This document shows positions 9,472 to 18,401 of a DNA stretch of 64,000 nucleotides, piece after piece. The notes beneath the pieces are model-generated. The model worked only from the letters and a program-made list of their open reading frames with translations. It was not told the DNA's origin and did not search any database. Source of the stretch: Acidovorax sp. NCPPB 3576 (GTDB lineage: Bacteria; Pseudomonadota; Gammaproteobacteria; Burkholderiales; Burkholderiaceae_C); NCBI RefSeq assembly GCF_028473605.1, contig NZ_CP097267.1:1666501-1730500 (forward strand). Direction: 5' to 3'. The first letter of the stretch is position 1; every line of letters starts with the position of its first letter. The translations under genes were made by a program, and so were the position numbers.

Positions 9472-10272
9472 ATGACGACCCCTTCCGCTCCCCCGAACCC
9501 CCTGGCCGTTTCGCGCGATGCGCGGGGCGTCGTCACCTTCACGCTGGACGACCCCGCGCGCTTCAACGCGCTGGGCGACGGCATGCTCGCCGCGCTGCAG
9601 CAGGCGCTGGCCGACGTGGCCCGCGACGACACCGCGCGGGTGGTGGTGCTGGCCGCCAGCGGCAAGGCCTTTTGCGCCGGCCACAACCTGAAGGACATGG
9701 CCGCCCACCCCGACAAGGCCTGGTACCAGAAGCTCTTCGCCCAGTGCAGCCGCATGATGCTCGCCATCCAGCAGCTGCCCGTGCCGGTGATCGCCCGCGT
9801 GCAGGGCATGGCCACGGCGGCTGGCTGCCAGCTGGTGGCGCAGTGCGACCTGGCGGTGGCGGCGGACGACGCCACCTTTGCCACCAGCGGCATCCACTAC
9901 GGCCTGTTCTGCGCCACGCCCAGCGTGCCGCTGGTGCGCAACGTGCCGTTCAAGCGCGCCATGGAAATGCTGCTGACGGGCGACTTCATCGATGCGAGCA
10001 CTGCGCAGGCGCAAGGGCTGGTGAACCGCGTGGTGCCGCAGGCGCAACTCGATGCCGAGGTCGAACGGCTCGTGCAGTCCATCCTGGAAAAGCCCCGCGC
10101 CGCGGTCGCCATGGGCAAGGCCCTGGTCTACCAGCAGCGCGAGCTGGGCGTGGAGGCGGCCTACCAGCTCGCGGGCCAGGCCATGGCCACCAACATGATG
10201 GACGCGGCGGCGCAGGAGGGCGCGCGCGCCTTCGCCGAAAAACGCACGCCGGCCTGGAAGCCGGCGCGCTGA
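9472..10272 (+). CDS. Enoyl-CoA hydratase/isomerase (crotonase) family protein
   Basis: 266 residues with the crotonase oxyanion-hole elements AFCAGHNLKDM (around 66-76) and GMATAAGCQLVAQCDLAVA. The usual catalytic glutamates of enoyl-CoA hydratase are not in their expected places: the first falls in the QLVAQCD segment and the second in the GIHYGLFCATP segment. It therefore resembles the ECHDC3-like subgroup and may catalyse another CoA-thioester reaction or none. Likely cytoplasmic and co-transcribed with the deacetylase gene upstream. No clear ribosome site precedes the ATG. Confidence 0.88.
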   Translation: MTTPSAPPNPLAVSRDARGVVTFTLDDPARFNALGDGMLAALQQALADVARDDTARVVVLAASGKAFCAGHNLKDMAAHPDKAWYQKLFAQCSRMMLAIQQLPVPVIARVQGMATAAGCQLVAQCDLAVAADDATFATSGIHYGLFCATPSVPLVRNVPFKRAMEMLLTGDFIDASTAQAQGLVNRVVPQAQLDAEVERLVQSILEKPRAAVAMGKALVYQQRELGVEAAYQLAGQAMATNMMDAAAQEGARAFAEKRTPAWKPAR

Positions 10273-10385
10273 GCCCGCTGGCCATGCCGCCGTCCCCGGT
10301 TCCCGATCCCTGCACCCCTTCCGATCCTGGCGCCGCCGCGTGTGGCGCCTTCTTCTGCCTCTGCTGCTGCTTCTTCTGACTGCCG

Positions 10386-11708
10386 ATGGAAATCTTCGAC
10401 ACCCTGTCGCGCGACTTCAATAATTCCAGCACCTGGCTGGAGATCGCCGTGCTCGCGGCCTGCATCGCCCTGGCCTACCTGGCCAGCCGCGCGGTGGGGC
10501 GCCAGCAGCCGGCCGATTCGGTGTGGTTCGGGCGGCGCACCGTCGATGGGCTGATGTTCCCGCTGCTTTCGCTGGCGCTGGTGTATGCGGCGCGCGTGGG
10601 CGTGGAGCATTACCAGCCCGTGTTCCTGCTGCGCGTGGCGGTGCCGGTGCTGACCTCGCTGGTGCTGATCCGCTTCTTCGCGCGGGTGCTGACCGCCGCG
10701 TTCCCGCGCTCGGCGGCCATGCGGCTGGTCGAGCGCATCGTCTCGTGGGTGGCCTGGGGCGTGGCCGTGCTGTGGATCGTGGGGCTGCTGCCGCTGGTGC
10801 GCCAGGAGCTGGCCGACATCACCATCAGCTTCGGCAAGTCGCAGGTCAGCCTGCTCATGCTGCTGCAGGGCGTGCTGTCGGCGGGGCTGGTGATGGTGCT
10901 GGCGCTGTGGGTGTCGTCCACGTTCGAGCGCCGCGTGCTGAGCAATGCCGTCAACGACCTGTCCATGCGCAAGGTGGCGGTGAACGCCACGCGCGCGGTG
11001 CTGCTGATGATCGGCATGCTGTTCGCCCTGTCGGCCGTGGGCGTGGACCTGACCGCGCTGTCGGTGCTGGGCGGCGCGGTGGGCGTGGGCCTGGGGTTCG
11101 GGCTGCAAAAGCTCGCCTCCAACTACGTGAGCGGCTTCGTCATCCTGCTGGAGCGCTCGCTGCGCATCGGCGACAACGTGCGCGTCGATGGCTTCGAGGG
11201 CCGCATCACCGACATCAAGACGCGCTACACCCTCATCCGCGCGGGCAACGGCCGCGAGTCCATCGTGCCGAACGAAACGCTCATCACCCAGCGGGTGGAA
11301 AACCTCTCCGACGCCGACCGCAAGTTCAACGTCACCACCAACATCGTGGTGGGCTACGACAGCGACGTGGCCCAGGTGCAGCAGATCCTGTGCGAGGCCG
11401 CTGCCGCCCAGGCGCGTGTGCTGAAAGAGCCGCAGCCCGTGGCCTATCTGGTGAACTTCGCGCCCGATGGGCTGGAGTTCAGCCTGAACTTCTGGATCAG
11501 CGACCCCTCCGCCGGCTCGGTCAACCTGCGCTCGGCCATCAACATCGCCATCCTGGAAGGCCTGCGCGGGGCGGGCATCGACATCCCCTACCCGCAGCGG
11601 GTGGTGCAGATCCGGGGCGACGCCGTGCCCCCGGCACCGGCCGGTGCTGTCGCCGATGTGCCAGTGCCTGCACCGCAGCGTCCGGAGGCCGGCGCCGCTG
11701 GCCTATAA
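10386..11708 (+). CDS. Small-conductance mechanosensitive channel (MscS family)
   Basis: 440 residues with several N-terminal membrane helices and the pore helix region GVDLTALSVLGGAVGVGLGF, followed by GLQKLASNYVSGFVILLERSL, the classical MscS TM3-beta junction. A beta domain (VDGFEGRITDIKTRYTLIR) and an alpha/beta vestibule follow. It should sit in the inner membrane and release solutes on hypo-osmotic shock. The extra N-terminal helices make it larger than minimal MscS (286 residues). The C-terminus is a Pro/Ala tail. The stop codon TAA overlaps the TATAAT hexamer at 11704-11709. Confidence 0.93.
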   Translation: MEIFDTLSRDFNNSSTWLEIAVLAACIALAYLASRAVGRQQPADSVWFGRRTVDGLMFPLLSLALVYAARVGVEHYQPVFLLRVAVPVLTSLVLIRFFARVLTAAFPRSAAMRLVERIVSWVAWGVAVLWIVGLLPLVRQELADITISFGKSQVSLLMLLQGVLSAGLVMVLALWVSSTFERRVLSNAVNDLSMRKVAVNATRAVLLMIGMLFALSAVGVDLTALSVLGGAVGVGLGFGLQKLASNYVSGFVILLERSLRIGDNVRVDGFEGRITDIKTRYTLIRAGNGRESIVPNETLITQRVENLSDADRKFNVTTNIVVGYDSDVAQVQQILCEAAAAQARVLKEPQPVAYLVNFAPDGLEFSLNFWISDPSAGSVNLRSAINIAILEGLRGAGIDIPYPQRVVQIRGDAVPPAPAGAVADVPVPAPQRPEAGAAGL

Positions 11709-11714
11709 TTCGCA

Positions 11715-11736
11715 AAAAAGCACGATCGTTCTTTTT
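11715..11736. promoter_or_regulatory. Candidate operator: AT-armed palindrome around ACGATCGT
   Basis: A 22-bp palindrome, AAAAAG-C-ACGATCGT-T-CTTTTT, in which 10 of 11 base pairs match. It lies 111 bases upstream of etfB and just after the mscS stop. The shape suits a TetR-type repressor site; fatty-acid regulators of this type exist in betaproteobacteria, but assigning it to a named regulator would be a guess. It could also act as a weak terminator for mscS because of the T run. Confidence 0.5.
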
Positions 11737-11803
11737 GTGGATGGGCGGCATCCCACGGCCCTGGCAGGGGTATGCGCCAGGGGCGCGGCATAGAATGTTT
11801 CGG

Positions 11804-11819
11804 TTTACGTTAACGTCAA
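11804..11819. promoter_or_regulatory. Candidate LiuR-type operator upstream of etfBA
   Basis: TTTACGTTAACGTCAA is centred on the perfect palindrome ACGTTAACGT and lies 28 bases before the etfB start. MerR-family LiuR regulators of branched-chain amino acid and fatty-acid catabolism are reported to bind TTTACGT-nn-ACGTAAA-like sites, which this resembles closely. AGGAG at 11835-11839 is the etfB ribosome site. Confidence 0.5.
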
Positions 11820-11847
11820 TTAATCAACAACTCTAGGAGCCGCAGCA

Positions 11848-12597
11848 ATGAAGGTTTTGGTCCCTGTCAAGCGCGTGGTGGACTACAACGTGAAGGTCCG
11901 CGTGAAGTCGGACAACACGGGTGTGGACATCGCGAACGTGAAGATGAGCATGAACCCCTTCGACGAAATCGCCGTCGAAGAGGCCGTCCGCCTGAAGGAA
12001 AAGGGCGTGGTGACCGAAGTCATCGCCGTCTCCTGCGGCGTCGCCCAGTGCCAGGAAACGCTGCGCACGGCCATGGCCATCGGCGCCGACCGCGCCATCC
12101 TGGTGGAGACCACCGAAGAGCTGCAGCCCCTGGCCGTGGCCAAGATCTTGAAGGCGCTGGTGGACAAGGAGCAGCCCCAGCTCATCATCCTGGGCAAGCA
12201 GGCCATCGACGACGATGCCAACCAGACCGGCCAGATGCTCGCGGCCCTGGCCGACCTGCCGCAGGCCACCTTCGCCTCCAAGGTGGAAGTGAGCGGCGAC
12301 AAGGTCAACGTGACCCGCGAAGTCGATGGCGGGCTGGAGACGATCTCCCTCACGCTGCCGGCCGTGATCACCACCGACCTGCGCCTGAACGAGCCGCGCT
12401 ACGTCACCTTGCCCAACATCATGAAGGCCAAGAAAAAGCAGCTCGATATCGTCAAGCCCGAAGACCTGGGCGTCGATGTCAAGCCGCGCCTGAAGACCCT
12501 CAAGGTCTCCGAACCCCCGAAGCGCGGCGCCGGCATCAAGGTGCCCGACGTGGCCACCCTGGTGGACAAGCTCAAGAACGAAGCAAAGGTGATCTAA
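11848..12597 (+). CDS. etfB: Electron transfer flavoprotein beta subunit
   Basis: 249 residues, full family length. Starts [20 protein letters not shown] and contains the EtfB signature region around [43 protein letters not shown]. With EtfA it forms the soluble heterodimer that carries electrons from acyl-CoA and other flavoprotein dehydrogenases to ETF:quinone oxidoreductase. The etfA start follows two bases after the stop. The acyl-CoA dehydrogenase gene nearby is a natural electron donor. Confidence 0.97.
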   Translation: MKVLVPVKRVVDYNVKVRVKSDNTGVDIANVKMSMNPFDEIAVEEAVRLKEKGVVTEVIAVSCGVAQCQETLRTAMAIGADRAILVETTEELQPLAVAKILKALVDKEQPQLIILGKQAIDDDANQTGQMLAALADLPQATFASKVEVSGDKVNVTREVDGGLETISLTLPAVITTDLRLNEPRYVTLPNIMKAKKKQLDIVKPEDLGVDVKPRLKTLKVSEPPKRGAGIKVPDVATLVDKLKNEAKVI

Positions 12598-12599
12598 AA

Positions 12600-13532
12600 A
12601 TGACAGCCCTCGTAATTGCCGAACACGACAACGCCAGCATCAAGCCCTCCACCCTGAACACCGTCACGGCCGCCGTGGCCTGCGGCGGTGACGTGCACGT
12701 GCTGGTCGCGGGCAACGGCGCCGACGCCGCCGCCCAGGCTGCCGCGCAGATCGCCGGCGTCGCTAAGGTCATCCTGGTCGACGGCGCCAGCCTCAAGGAC
12801 GGCCTGGCCGAGAACGTCGCCGCCCAGGTGCTGGCGATTGCCAGCCAATACAGCCACATCCTGTTCCCCGCCACCGCGGGCGGCAAGAACGTGGCCCCCC
12901 GCGTGGCCGCCAAGCTCGACGTCGCTCAAATCTCGGACATCACCAAGGTGGACAGCCCCGACACCTTCGAGCGCCCCATCTACGCCGGCAACGCCATCGC
13001 CACCGTGCAGAGCAGCGATGCGACCAAGGTCATCACCGTGCGCACCACCGGCTTCGACGCCGCAGCCGCCACCGGGGGCTCCGCCGCTGTCGAGAAGCAG
13101 GATGCCGCCGCCGACTCCGGCAAGAGCAGCTTCGTGGGCCGCGAGGTCACCAAGAACGACCGCCCCGAACTCACCGCCGCCAAGATCATCGTCTCAGGTG
13201 GCCGGGCGCTGGGCAGCAGCGAGAAGTTCACCGAAGTGATGACGCCTCTGGCCGACAAGCTGGGTGCGGCCATCGGCGCCAGCCGCGCGGCGGTGGATGC
13301 GGGCTACGCGCCCAACGACCTGCAGGTGGGCCAGACGGGCAAGATCGTCGCGCCGCAGCTGTACATCGCGGCCGGCATCTCGGGCGCCATCCAGCATCTG
13401 GCCGGCATGAAGGACTCCAAGGTGATCGTCGCGATCAACAAGGACCCCGAAGCGCCGATCTTCAGCGTGGCCGACTACGGCCTGGAGGCCGACCTGTTCA
13501 CGGCCGTGCCGGAACTGGTCAAGGCGCTCTGA
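12600..13532 (+). CDS. etfA: Electron transfer flavoprotein alpha subunit
   Basis: 310 residues, normal length. The C-terminal FAD-binding domain is clear: [33 protein letters not shown] and [12 protein letters not shown], then [18 protein letters not shown]. It binds the FAD of the ETF heterodimer and hands electrons to the membrane quinone reductase. Translation is coupled to etfB (two-base gap), and a strong hairpin terminator follows, so etfBA forms a two-gene unit. Confidence 0.97.
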   Translation: MTALVIAEHDNASIKPSTLNTVTAAVACGGDVHVLVAGNGADAAAQAAAQIAGVAKVILVDGASLKDGLAENVAAQVLAIASQYSHILFPATAGGKNVAPRVAAKLDVAQISDITKVDSPDTFERPIYAGNAIATVQSSDATKVITVRTTGFDAAAATGGSAAVEKQDAAADSGKSSFVGREVTKNDRPELTAAKIIVSGGRALGSSEKFTEVMTPLADKLGAAIGASRAAVDAGYAPNDLQVGQTGKIVAPQLYIAAGISGAIQHLAGMKDSKVIVAINKDPEAPIFSVADYGLEADLFTAVPELVKAL

Positions 13533-13553
13533 CCGCGCGGCCCCGTTCCCCGG

Positions 13554-13580
13554 AAGGCATCGCTTGCGATGCCTTTTTTT
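13554..13580 (+). terminator. Rho-independent terminator after etfBA
   Basis: AAGGCATCGC-TT-GCGATGCCTT is a perfect 10-bp stem with a two-base connector, followed by a run of T. It starts 21 bases after the etfA stop and should end the etfBA transcript before the acyl-CoA dehydrogenase gene. Confidence 0.9.
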
Positions 13581-13608
13581 CCGACATTTTTCGCCCCGGA
13601 GACCCCCC

Positions 13609-15399
13609 ATGAGTTACACCGCCCCCGTCAAGGACATGCTGTTCGCGATCGAGCACCTGGCGAACATCGAGCAGGTGGCCCAGTTGCCCGGCTTCGAGGA
13701 CGCCGGCCTCGACACCGCCCAGGCGGTGCTGCAGGAATGCGCCCGCTTCAATGAGGGCGTGGTGGCGCCATTGAATGGGGTGGGGGACCGCAACCCGTCG
13801 TCCTGGAAGGACGGGGCCGTCACGACCACGCCGGGCTTCAAGGAGGCCTTCCGCCAGTACGCCGAGGGCGGCTGGCAGGGCCTGCAGCACCCGGCCGACT
13901 TCGGCGGCCAGGGCCTGCCCAAGACCATCGGCGCGGCGTGCATCGAGATGTGCAACAGCGCCAACCTAAGCTTCGCGCTGTGCCCGCTGCTGACCGACGG
14001 CGCCATCGAGGCGCTGCTCACCGCTGGCAGCGATGACCTGAAAGCCACCTACCTTGAAAAGCTGGTGACCGGCGAGTGGACCGGCACCATGAACCTCACC
14101 GAACCGCAGGCCGGCTCGGACCTGGCGCTGGTGCGCACGCGCGCCGAGCCGCAGGGCGACGGCTCCTACCAGGTGTTCGGCACCAAGATCTTCATCACCT
14201 ACGGCGAGCACGACATGGCCGAGAACATCGTGCACCTCGTGCTGGCGCGGGTGCAGGGCGCGCCCGAGGGCGTGAAGGGCATCAGCCTGTTCGTGGTGCC
14301 CAAGTTCCTGGTCAACGCCGATGGCAGCCTGGGCAAGCGCAACGATGCGCACTGCGTTTCCATCGAGCACAAGCTGGGCATCAAGGCGTCGCCCACCGCG
14401 GTGCTGCAGTTCGGCGACCACGGCGGCGCCGTGGGCTACTTGGTGGGCGAGGAAAACCGCGGCCTCGAATACATGTTCATCATGATGAACGCGGCCCGCT
14501 ACGCCGTGGGCGTGCAGGGCATCGCGGTGGCCGAGCGCGCCTACCAGCAGGCCGTGGCCTACGCGAAGGACCGCGTGCAGAGCCGGCCCGTGGACGGCAG
14601 CGTGAAGGCCAGCGCCACCATCATCCACCACCCCGACGTGCGCCGCATGCTCATGACCATGCGCGCCTACACCGAAGGCTGCCGCGCCATGGCCACCGTG
14701 GCCGCGGCCGCCTACGACGCCTCGCACCACCACCCCGATGCCGAGACGCGCCGGCAGAACACGGCGTTCTACGAATTCATGGTGCCGCTGGTCAAGGGCT
14801 ACAGCACCGAGATGAGCCTGGAGGTCACCAGCCTGGGCGTGCAGGTGCACGGCGGCATGGGCTTCATCGAAGAGACCGGCGCCGCGCAGCACTACCGCGA
14901 CGCGAAGATCCTCACCATCTACGAAGGCACCACCGCCATCCAGGCCAACGACCTCGTGGGCCGCAAGACGGAGCGCGACGGCGGCCAGACGGCCAAGGCC
15001 ATCGCCGCGCAGATCGCGGCGACCGAGGGCGAGCTCGACGCCAGCGGCACGCCCGCTGCCCGCGCCGTGGCCCGGCGCCTGTCCCAGGCCCGCGCGGCGT
15101 TCCTGGAGGTGGTGGATTTCATCGCCGCCAGCGCCAAGGCCCAGCCCAACGCCGCCTATGCGGGCAGCGTGCCGTACCTGATGCTGGCCGGCAACCTGGT
15201 GGCGGGCTGGCAGATGGGCCGCGCGCTGCTGGCCGCGCAGCGGCTGTTGCCGGAGGGACAGGACGAAGCCTTCCTGCGCGCCAAGATCGCCACCGCGCAG
15301 TTCTACGCGGACCACATCCTGGTCAAGGCCGGCGGCCTGCGCGATGCCATCGTGGAAGGTGCCGACAGCGTGACCGCGCTGGCGCCCGAGGCGTTCTGA
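13609..15399 (+). CDS. Acyl-CoA dehydrogenase, long DmdC/AcdA type
   Basis: 596 residues, the size of the long acyl-CoA dehydrogenases with extra N- and C-terminal domains (3-methylmercaptopropionyl-CoA dehydrogenase DmdC-like). Recognisable pieces are [18 protein letters not shown] (FAD/substrate region), the central [19 protein letters not shown], and the catalytic base Glu439 in [16 protein letters not shown]. It would form a 2,3-double bond in an acyl-CoA and give electrons to EtfAB, encoded just upstream. A GGAGA ribosome site precedes ATG 13609. The true acyl substrate is not determinable here. Confidence 0.94.
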   Translation: MSYTAPVKDMLFAIEHLANIEQVAQLPGFEDAGLDTAQAVLQECARFNEGVVAPLNGVGDRNPSSWKDGAVTTTPGFKEAFRQYAEGGWQGLQHPADFGGQGLPKTIGAACIEMCNSANLSFALCPLLTDGAIEALLTAGSDDLKATYLEKLVTGEWTGTMNLTEPQAGSDLALVRTRAEPQGDGSYQVFGTKIFITYGEHDMAENIVHLVLARVQGAPEGVKGISLFVVPKFLVNADGSLGKRNDAHCVSIEHKLGIKASPTAVLQFGDHGGAVGYLVGEENRGLEYMFIMMNAARYAVGVQGIAVAERAYQQAVAYAKDRVQSRPVDGSVKASATIIHHPDVRRMLMTMRAYTEGCRAMATVAAAAYDASHHHPDAETRRQNTAFYEFMVPLVKGYSTEMSLEVTSLGVQVHGGMGFIEETGAAQHYRDAKILTIYEGTTAIQANDLVGRKTERDGGQTAKAIAAQIAATEGELDASGTPAARAVARRLSQARAAFLEVVDFIAASAKAQPNAAYAGSVPYLMLAGNLVAGWQMGRALLAAQRLLPEGQDEAFLRAKIATAQFYADHILVKAGGLRDAIVEGADSVTALAPEAF

Positions 15400-15419
15400 C
15401 ACTGCTCTGGCTGTCTTGA

Positions 15420-15476
15420 TTGCTATTGAATCGATAGCTGAATGCCCTAGAGCAATATGCGCTGGGGCCGTTTTTC
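15420..15476 (+). repeat. Intergenic repeat, copy 2
   Basis: TTGCTATTGAATCGATAGC is a near-palindromic head (GCTATtGAATCgATAGC), followed by TGAATGCCCTAGAGCAATATGCGCTGGGGCC. It shares GCTATT...ATAGC, ATGCCCTAG and ATGCGCTGG with the other four copies. It lies between the acyl-CoA dehydrogenase and nitronate monooxygenase genes. Confidence 0.8.
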
Positions 15477-15505
15477 GTCATTAATACCAACCCCGGAGAC
15501 CGTCC

Positions 15506-16462
15506 ATGTCCCAGTTGCCACCGGCGCTTCAGAAACTCTCGCTGCCCGTCATCGGTTCGCCGCTGTTCATCATCAGCAACCCCCAGCTGGTGATCGCGCA
15601 GTGCAAGGCGGGCATCGTGGGCTCGATGCCCGCGCTCAACGCCCGCCCGGCCGAGCAACTGGACGACTGGCTGGCCGAGATCACCGAGGCGCTGGCGGCG
15701 CATGACAAGGCGCACCCCGACCGGCCGTCGGCCCCGTTCGCCATCAACCAGATCGTGCACAAGAGCAACGACCGCCTGGAGCACGACATGCAGGTCTGCG
15801 CCAAGTACAAGGTGCCGATCGTCATCACCAGCCTGGGCGCGCGCGAAGACGTGAACCAGGCCGTGCACGGCTGGGGCGGCATCGTGCTGCACGACATCAT
15901 CAACAACAAGTTCGCGCACAAGGCGATCGAGAAGGGCGCCGACGGCCTCATCGCCGTGGCCGCGGGCGCGGGCGGCCATGCGGGGGTCAAGAGCCCCTTC
16001 GCGCTGATCCAGGAGATCCGCCAGTGGTTCGACGGCCCGGTGGCGCTGTCCGGCGCGATCGCCTCGGGCGGCGCCGTGCTGGCCGCGCAGGCCATGGGCG
16101 CCGACTTCGCCTACATCGGCTCGGCCTTCATCGCCACGCACGAAGCGCGGGCGCAGGAGGCCTACAAGCAGGCCATCGTGGACGGCAACTCCGACGACAT
16201 CGTCTACAGCAACCTGTTCACGGGCGTGCACGGCAACTACCTGGCGCCCTCGGTGCGCGCGGCCGGGCTCGACCCCGACCACCTGCCCGAGTCCGACCCG
16301 AGCCAAATGAACTTCGGCGGCGACGCCAAGAAGGCCTGGAAGGACATCTGGGGCTGCGGCCAGGGCATCGGCGCGATCACCGAGGTGACCAGCGCGGCCG
16401 ACCTCGTGGCCCGCCTGCGCCGCGAGTACCAGGCCGCGCGGGGCCGCCTGGCCGTCCTCTGA
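15506..16462 (+). CDS. NAD(P)H-dependent flavin oxidoreductase / nitronate monooxygenase
   Basis: 318 residues forming an FMN-binding TIM barrel of the 2-nitropropane dioxygenase family. The signature IAVAAGAGGHAG (about 150-161) carries the conserved His and phosphate-binding glycines, and SGAIASGGAVLAAQAMGADFAYIGSAF completes the FMN site. Family members oxidise alkyl nitronates or quinones and are often found near acyl-CoA dehydrogenases in Comamonadaceae. A GGAGA site precedes ATG 15506 and a strong hairpin terminator follows the stop. Confidence 0.93.
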   Translation: MSQLPPALQKLSLPVIGSPLFIISNPQLVIAQCKAGIVGSMPALNARPAEQLDDWLAEITEALAAHDKAHPDRPSAPFAINQIVHKSNDRLEHDMQVCAKYKVPIVITSLGAREDVNQAVHGWGGIVLHDIINNKFAHKAIEKGADGLIAVAAGAGGHAGVKSPFALIQEIRQWFDGPVALSGAIASGGAVLAAQAMGADFAYIGSAFIATHEARAQEAYKQAIVDGNSDDIVYSNLFTGVHGNYLAPSVRAAGLDPDHLPESDPSQMNFGGDAKKAWKDIWGCGQGIGAITEVTSAADLVARLRREYQAARGRLAVL

Positions 16463-16516
16463 GCCGCGCCGCCGGGCCGGCTGCCTCGGCCCGGGAAGCT
16501 ATACTTTTCGACCCCC

Positions 16517-16560
16517 GCGCTCCCTGCGCTGCCGTACGGCAGTGCCGGGAGCGCTTTTTT
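16517..16560 (+). terminator. Rho-independent terminator after nitronate monooxygenase
   Basis: A long, slightly imperfect stem, GCGCTCCC-TGCGCTGCCG-TA-CGGCAGTGCC-GGGAGCGC, followed by T6. It starts about 55 bases after the stop codon at 16462. Confidence 0.88.
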
Positions 16561-16624
16561 GCGGGCCCGCAGGCGCCTTGGTGCGCGCGGCCCGTTCCAT
16601 GGTTCGTCCCTCGCCGGTTTCCGC

Positions 16625-17767
16625 ATGTCCTCCGCCTCCCGCAGTTCCTTGATCGACACGGTCAAGGGTCTGGCCTGCGCGACCATCGTCGCGCACCACC
16701 TGGCCTTTTACGGCCCCATGTCCGACGCCGCCCTGCCGCTGATGCCGCAGGTGATGGCATGGCTGTCCCAGCATGGGCGCATGGCCGTGCAGGTGTTTCT
16801 GGTCCTCGGCGGCTACCTGGCCGCGGCCAGCCTGGCGCCCACCGGCGCGGCGCGGTTCGACAGCGCCTGCGAGCAGATCGGCCGGCGGTTCGTGCGGCTG
16901 GCCGTGCCCTACGCCGTGGCCCTGGTGCTGGCCGTGCTGGCGGCCGCTGCGGTGCGGCCGTTCCTGGACCACCCGTCGGTGCCGGGCGAGCCCAGCCCCG
17001 CGCAACTGGTGGCGAACGCGCTGATGATCCAGGACATCGTGGGCGAGGAGGCGCTGTCCGCCGGGGTCTGGTACGTGGGCATCGATTTCCAGCTCTTCGC
17101 GCTGGCGGCGCTGCTGTTCTCGGCCGTGCGCCGCTGGCCGGGGGTGAACCGGCCGCAGTCGGAGCGCCTGGGCAAGGCGCTGGTGCTGGGAGGCACGGCG
17201 CTGTCCCTGCTGTGGCTCAACCGGGAGCCGGGGCTGGACATGTGGGCGTGCTACTTCTTCGGCTCGTACGGCCTGGGCATGCTGGCGTGCTGGGCCGTGC
17301 GGGCGCCGAGTGCGCGGGCAGGGCTGCTGGCGATCATTGCGTTGGGTGCAGGGGCGTTGGCGGTCGAGTTCCGCGAGCGCATCGCGGTGGCCTGGGGGTG
17401 CGCGATGCTGCTGGTGTTCTGGCTGCGCTGGGGCCAGCCCTGGTGGTCGGCCCGCTGGCCGGCGAATGAGGGCGCTGCCACGCCCCATCCCCTGGAGCGC
17501 CTGGGGCGCATGTCGTATTCGGTCTTCCTGGTGCACTTTCCCGTGTGCCTGCTGGTCAATGCCGCTTTCCTGCACGGGTGGCAGGACTCCGCCGCGATGA
17601 ACCTGCTGGGCATGGCGATGGCCTTCGGGCTGTCGCTGGCGGCGGGGCGCCTGCTGTACTGGCGGGTGGAGCGCCACGTGCCGTCATGGACGGTGGCGCT
17701 GCGCTGGCAGGCCGGGCTCGTGGGCACCGGCGTGGTGGTGGCGTTCGCGGCCGGGCGTTTCGGCTGA
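16625..17767 (+). CDS. Membrane acyltransferase (acyltransferase 3 / OafA type)
   Basis: 380 residues with about ten hydrophobic segments. The N-terminal SSLIDTVKGLACATIVAHHLAFYG holds the conserved His of acyltransferase 3, and FVRLAVPYAVALVLAV gives a later membrane segment. SYSVFLVHFPVCLLVN near the C-terminus is the usual final conserved block. Such proteins O-acetylate or acylate surface polysaccharides at the inner membrane. ATG 16625 aligns with the usual family start; a longer frame reaches 16559 but overlaps the terminator. The acceptor is unknown, and the glucan synthase gene nearby is only a suggestion. Confidence 0.88.
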   Translation: MSSASRSSLIDTVKGLACATIVAHHLAFYGPMSDAALPLMPQVMAWLSQHGRMAVQVFLVLGGYLAAASLAPTGAARFDSACEQIGRRFVRLAVPYAVALVLAVLAAAAVRPFLDHPSVPGEPSPAQLVANALMIQDIVGEEALSAGVWYVGIDFQLFALAALLFSAVRRWPGVNRPQSERLGKALVLGGTALSLLWLNREPGLDMWACYFFGSYGLGMLACWAVRAPSARAGLLAIIALGAGALAVEFRERIAVAWGCAMLLVFWLRWGQPWWSARWPANEGAATPHPLERLGRMSYSVFLVHFPVCLLVNAAFLHGWQDSAAMNLLGMAMAFGLSLAAGRLLYWRVERHVPSWTVALRWQAGLVGTGVVVAFAAGRFG

Positions 17768-17838
17768 TCTCAGCCCAGCGCCAGACGGGCGGCGGGCGGT
17801 GCTATGGGTGGGCCGTCACCGCAGGCCAGGCCAACCGT

Positions 17839-18243
17839 TCAGGCCGGGTCTTTCATCACCTCGCGCCCGCGGCGGCGCCAGTCGATGAACCAGGCCATGA
17901 ACGGCAGGATGAGCATGGAGCCGGGCACCACCCACACCAGCAGGTAGGGGCTGACCGACGAGGCCGAGCGCATCACGCTGCGCAGCCGTTCGCGTTCCTC
18001 GGCTGTCCACAGCCCCTGGCGGCGCTGCTGCACCAGCCACGTCACCGACCCCTTCATGGTGGCCAGTTCCTTGAGGAAGCGGTTCTTCTCCCGGTTGCTG
18101 CCCGCCAGGAAGGCGCAGAACCACTCCGGCGCGCACTCGACGCGGCGCTGCAGGGCCGCGGCGGACGCGGGATCGGACGCCTGCGTCAAGGCGGTGTCGG
18201 GCGGAAGCGGGGGCTCCGGATCGTGGGAAGAAGCGGTGGTCAT
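17839..18243 (-). CDS. Small membrane-anchored protein, possibly LETM1-like, behind a LexA box
   Basis: 134 residues: a Pro/Ser-rich start, a charged helical middle (EWFCAFLAGSNREKNRFLKE), then RLRSVMRSASSVSPYLLVWV and VPGSMLILPFMAWFIDWRRRG, one or two membrane spans ending in a basic patch. The Pro-Gly/Leu-Pro pattern after an LR-x-V motif recalls LETM1-type domains, but this is tentative. A perfect LexA box (18351-18366) lies 107 bases upstream with no other gene start on this strand between them, except a 28-codon frame (ATG 18324-18326) whose TGA overlaps this ATG. DNA-damage control is therefore plausible. No clear ribosome site is seen. Confidence 0.7.
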   Translation of the reverse strand: MTTASSHDPEPPLPPDTALTQASDPASAAALQRRVECAPEWFCAFLAGSNREKNRFLKELATMKGSVTWLVQQRRQGLWTAEERERLRSVMRSASSVSPYLLVWVVPGSMLILPFMAWFIDWRRRGREVMKDPA

Positions 18244-18350
18244 GGGCGGGGAGGGCGTTCACTGCGCAGTGCCGGGCGGGTTGCCTGCAGGCGTGCCCTC
18301 CGACTGTGCCACAGAGCGAAATCCATGGTGGGCCAGAGTGTACTGAGTGT

Positions 18351-18366
18351 CTGTATTTAAATACAG
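18351..18366. promoter_or_regulatory. LexA (SOS) box
   Basis: CTGTATTTAAATACAG is a perfect 16-bp palindrome matching CTGT-N8-ACAG with an AT-only core, as in the gamma/betaproteobacterial LexA consensus. It is between the 3' end of the glucan synthase gene (18402) and the small membrane-protein gene (start 18243), both on the minus strand, so the latter is the likely target. Confidence 0.75.
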
Positions 18367-18401
18367 TATGGGCAGGCTTCGGTGCATGGGGCGCGCCGCG
18401 A

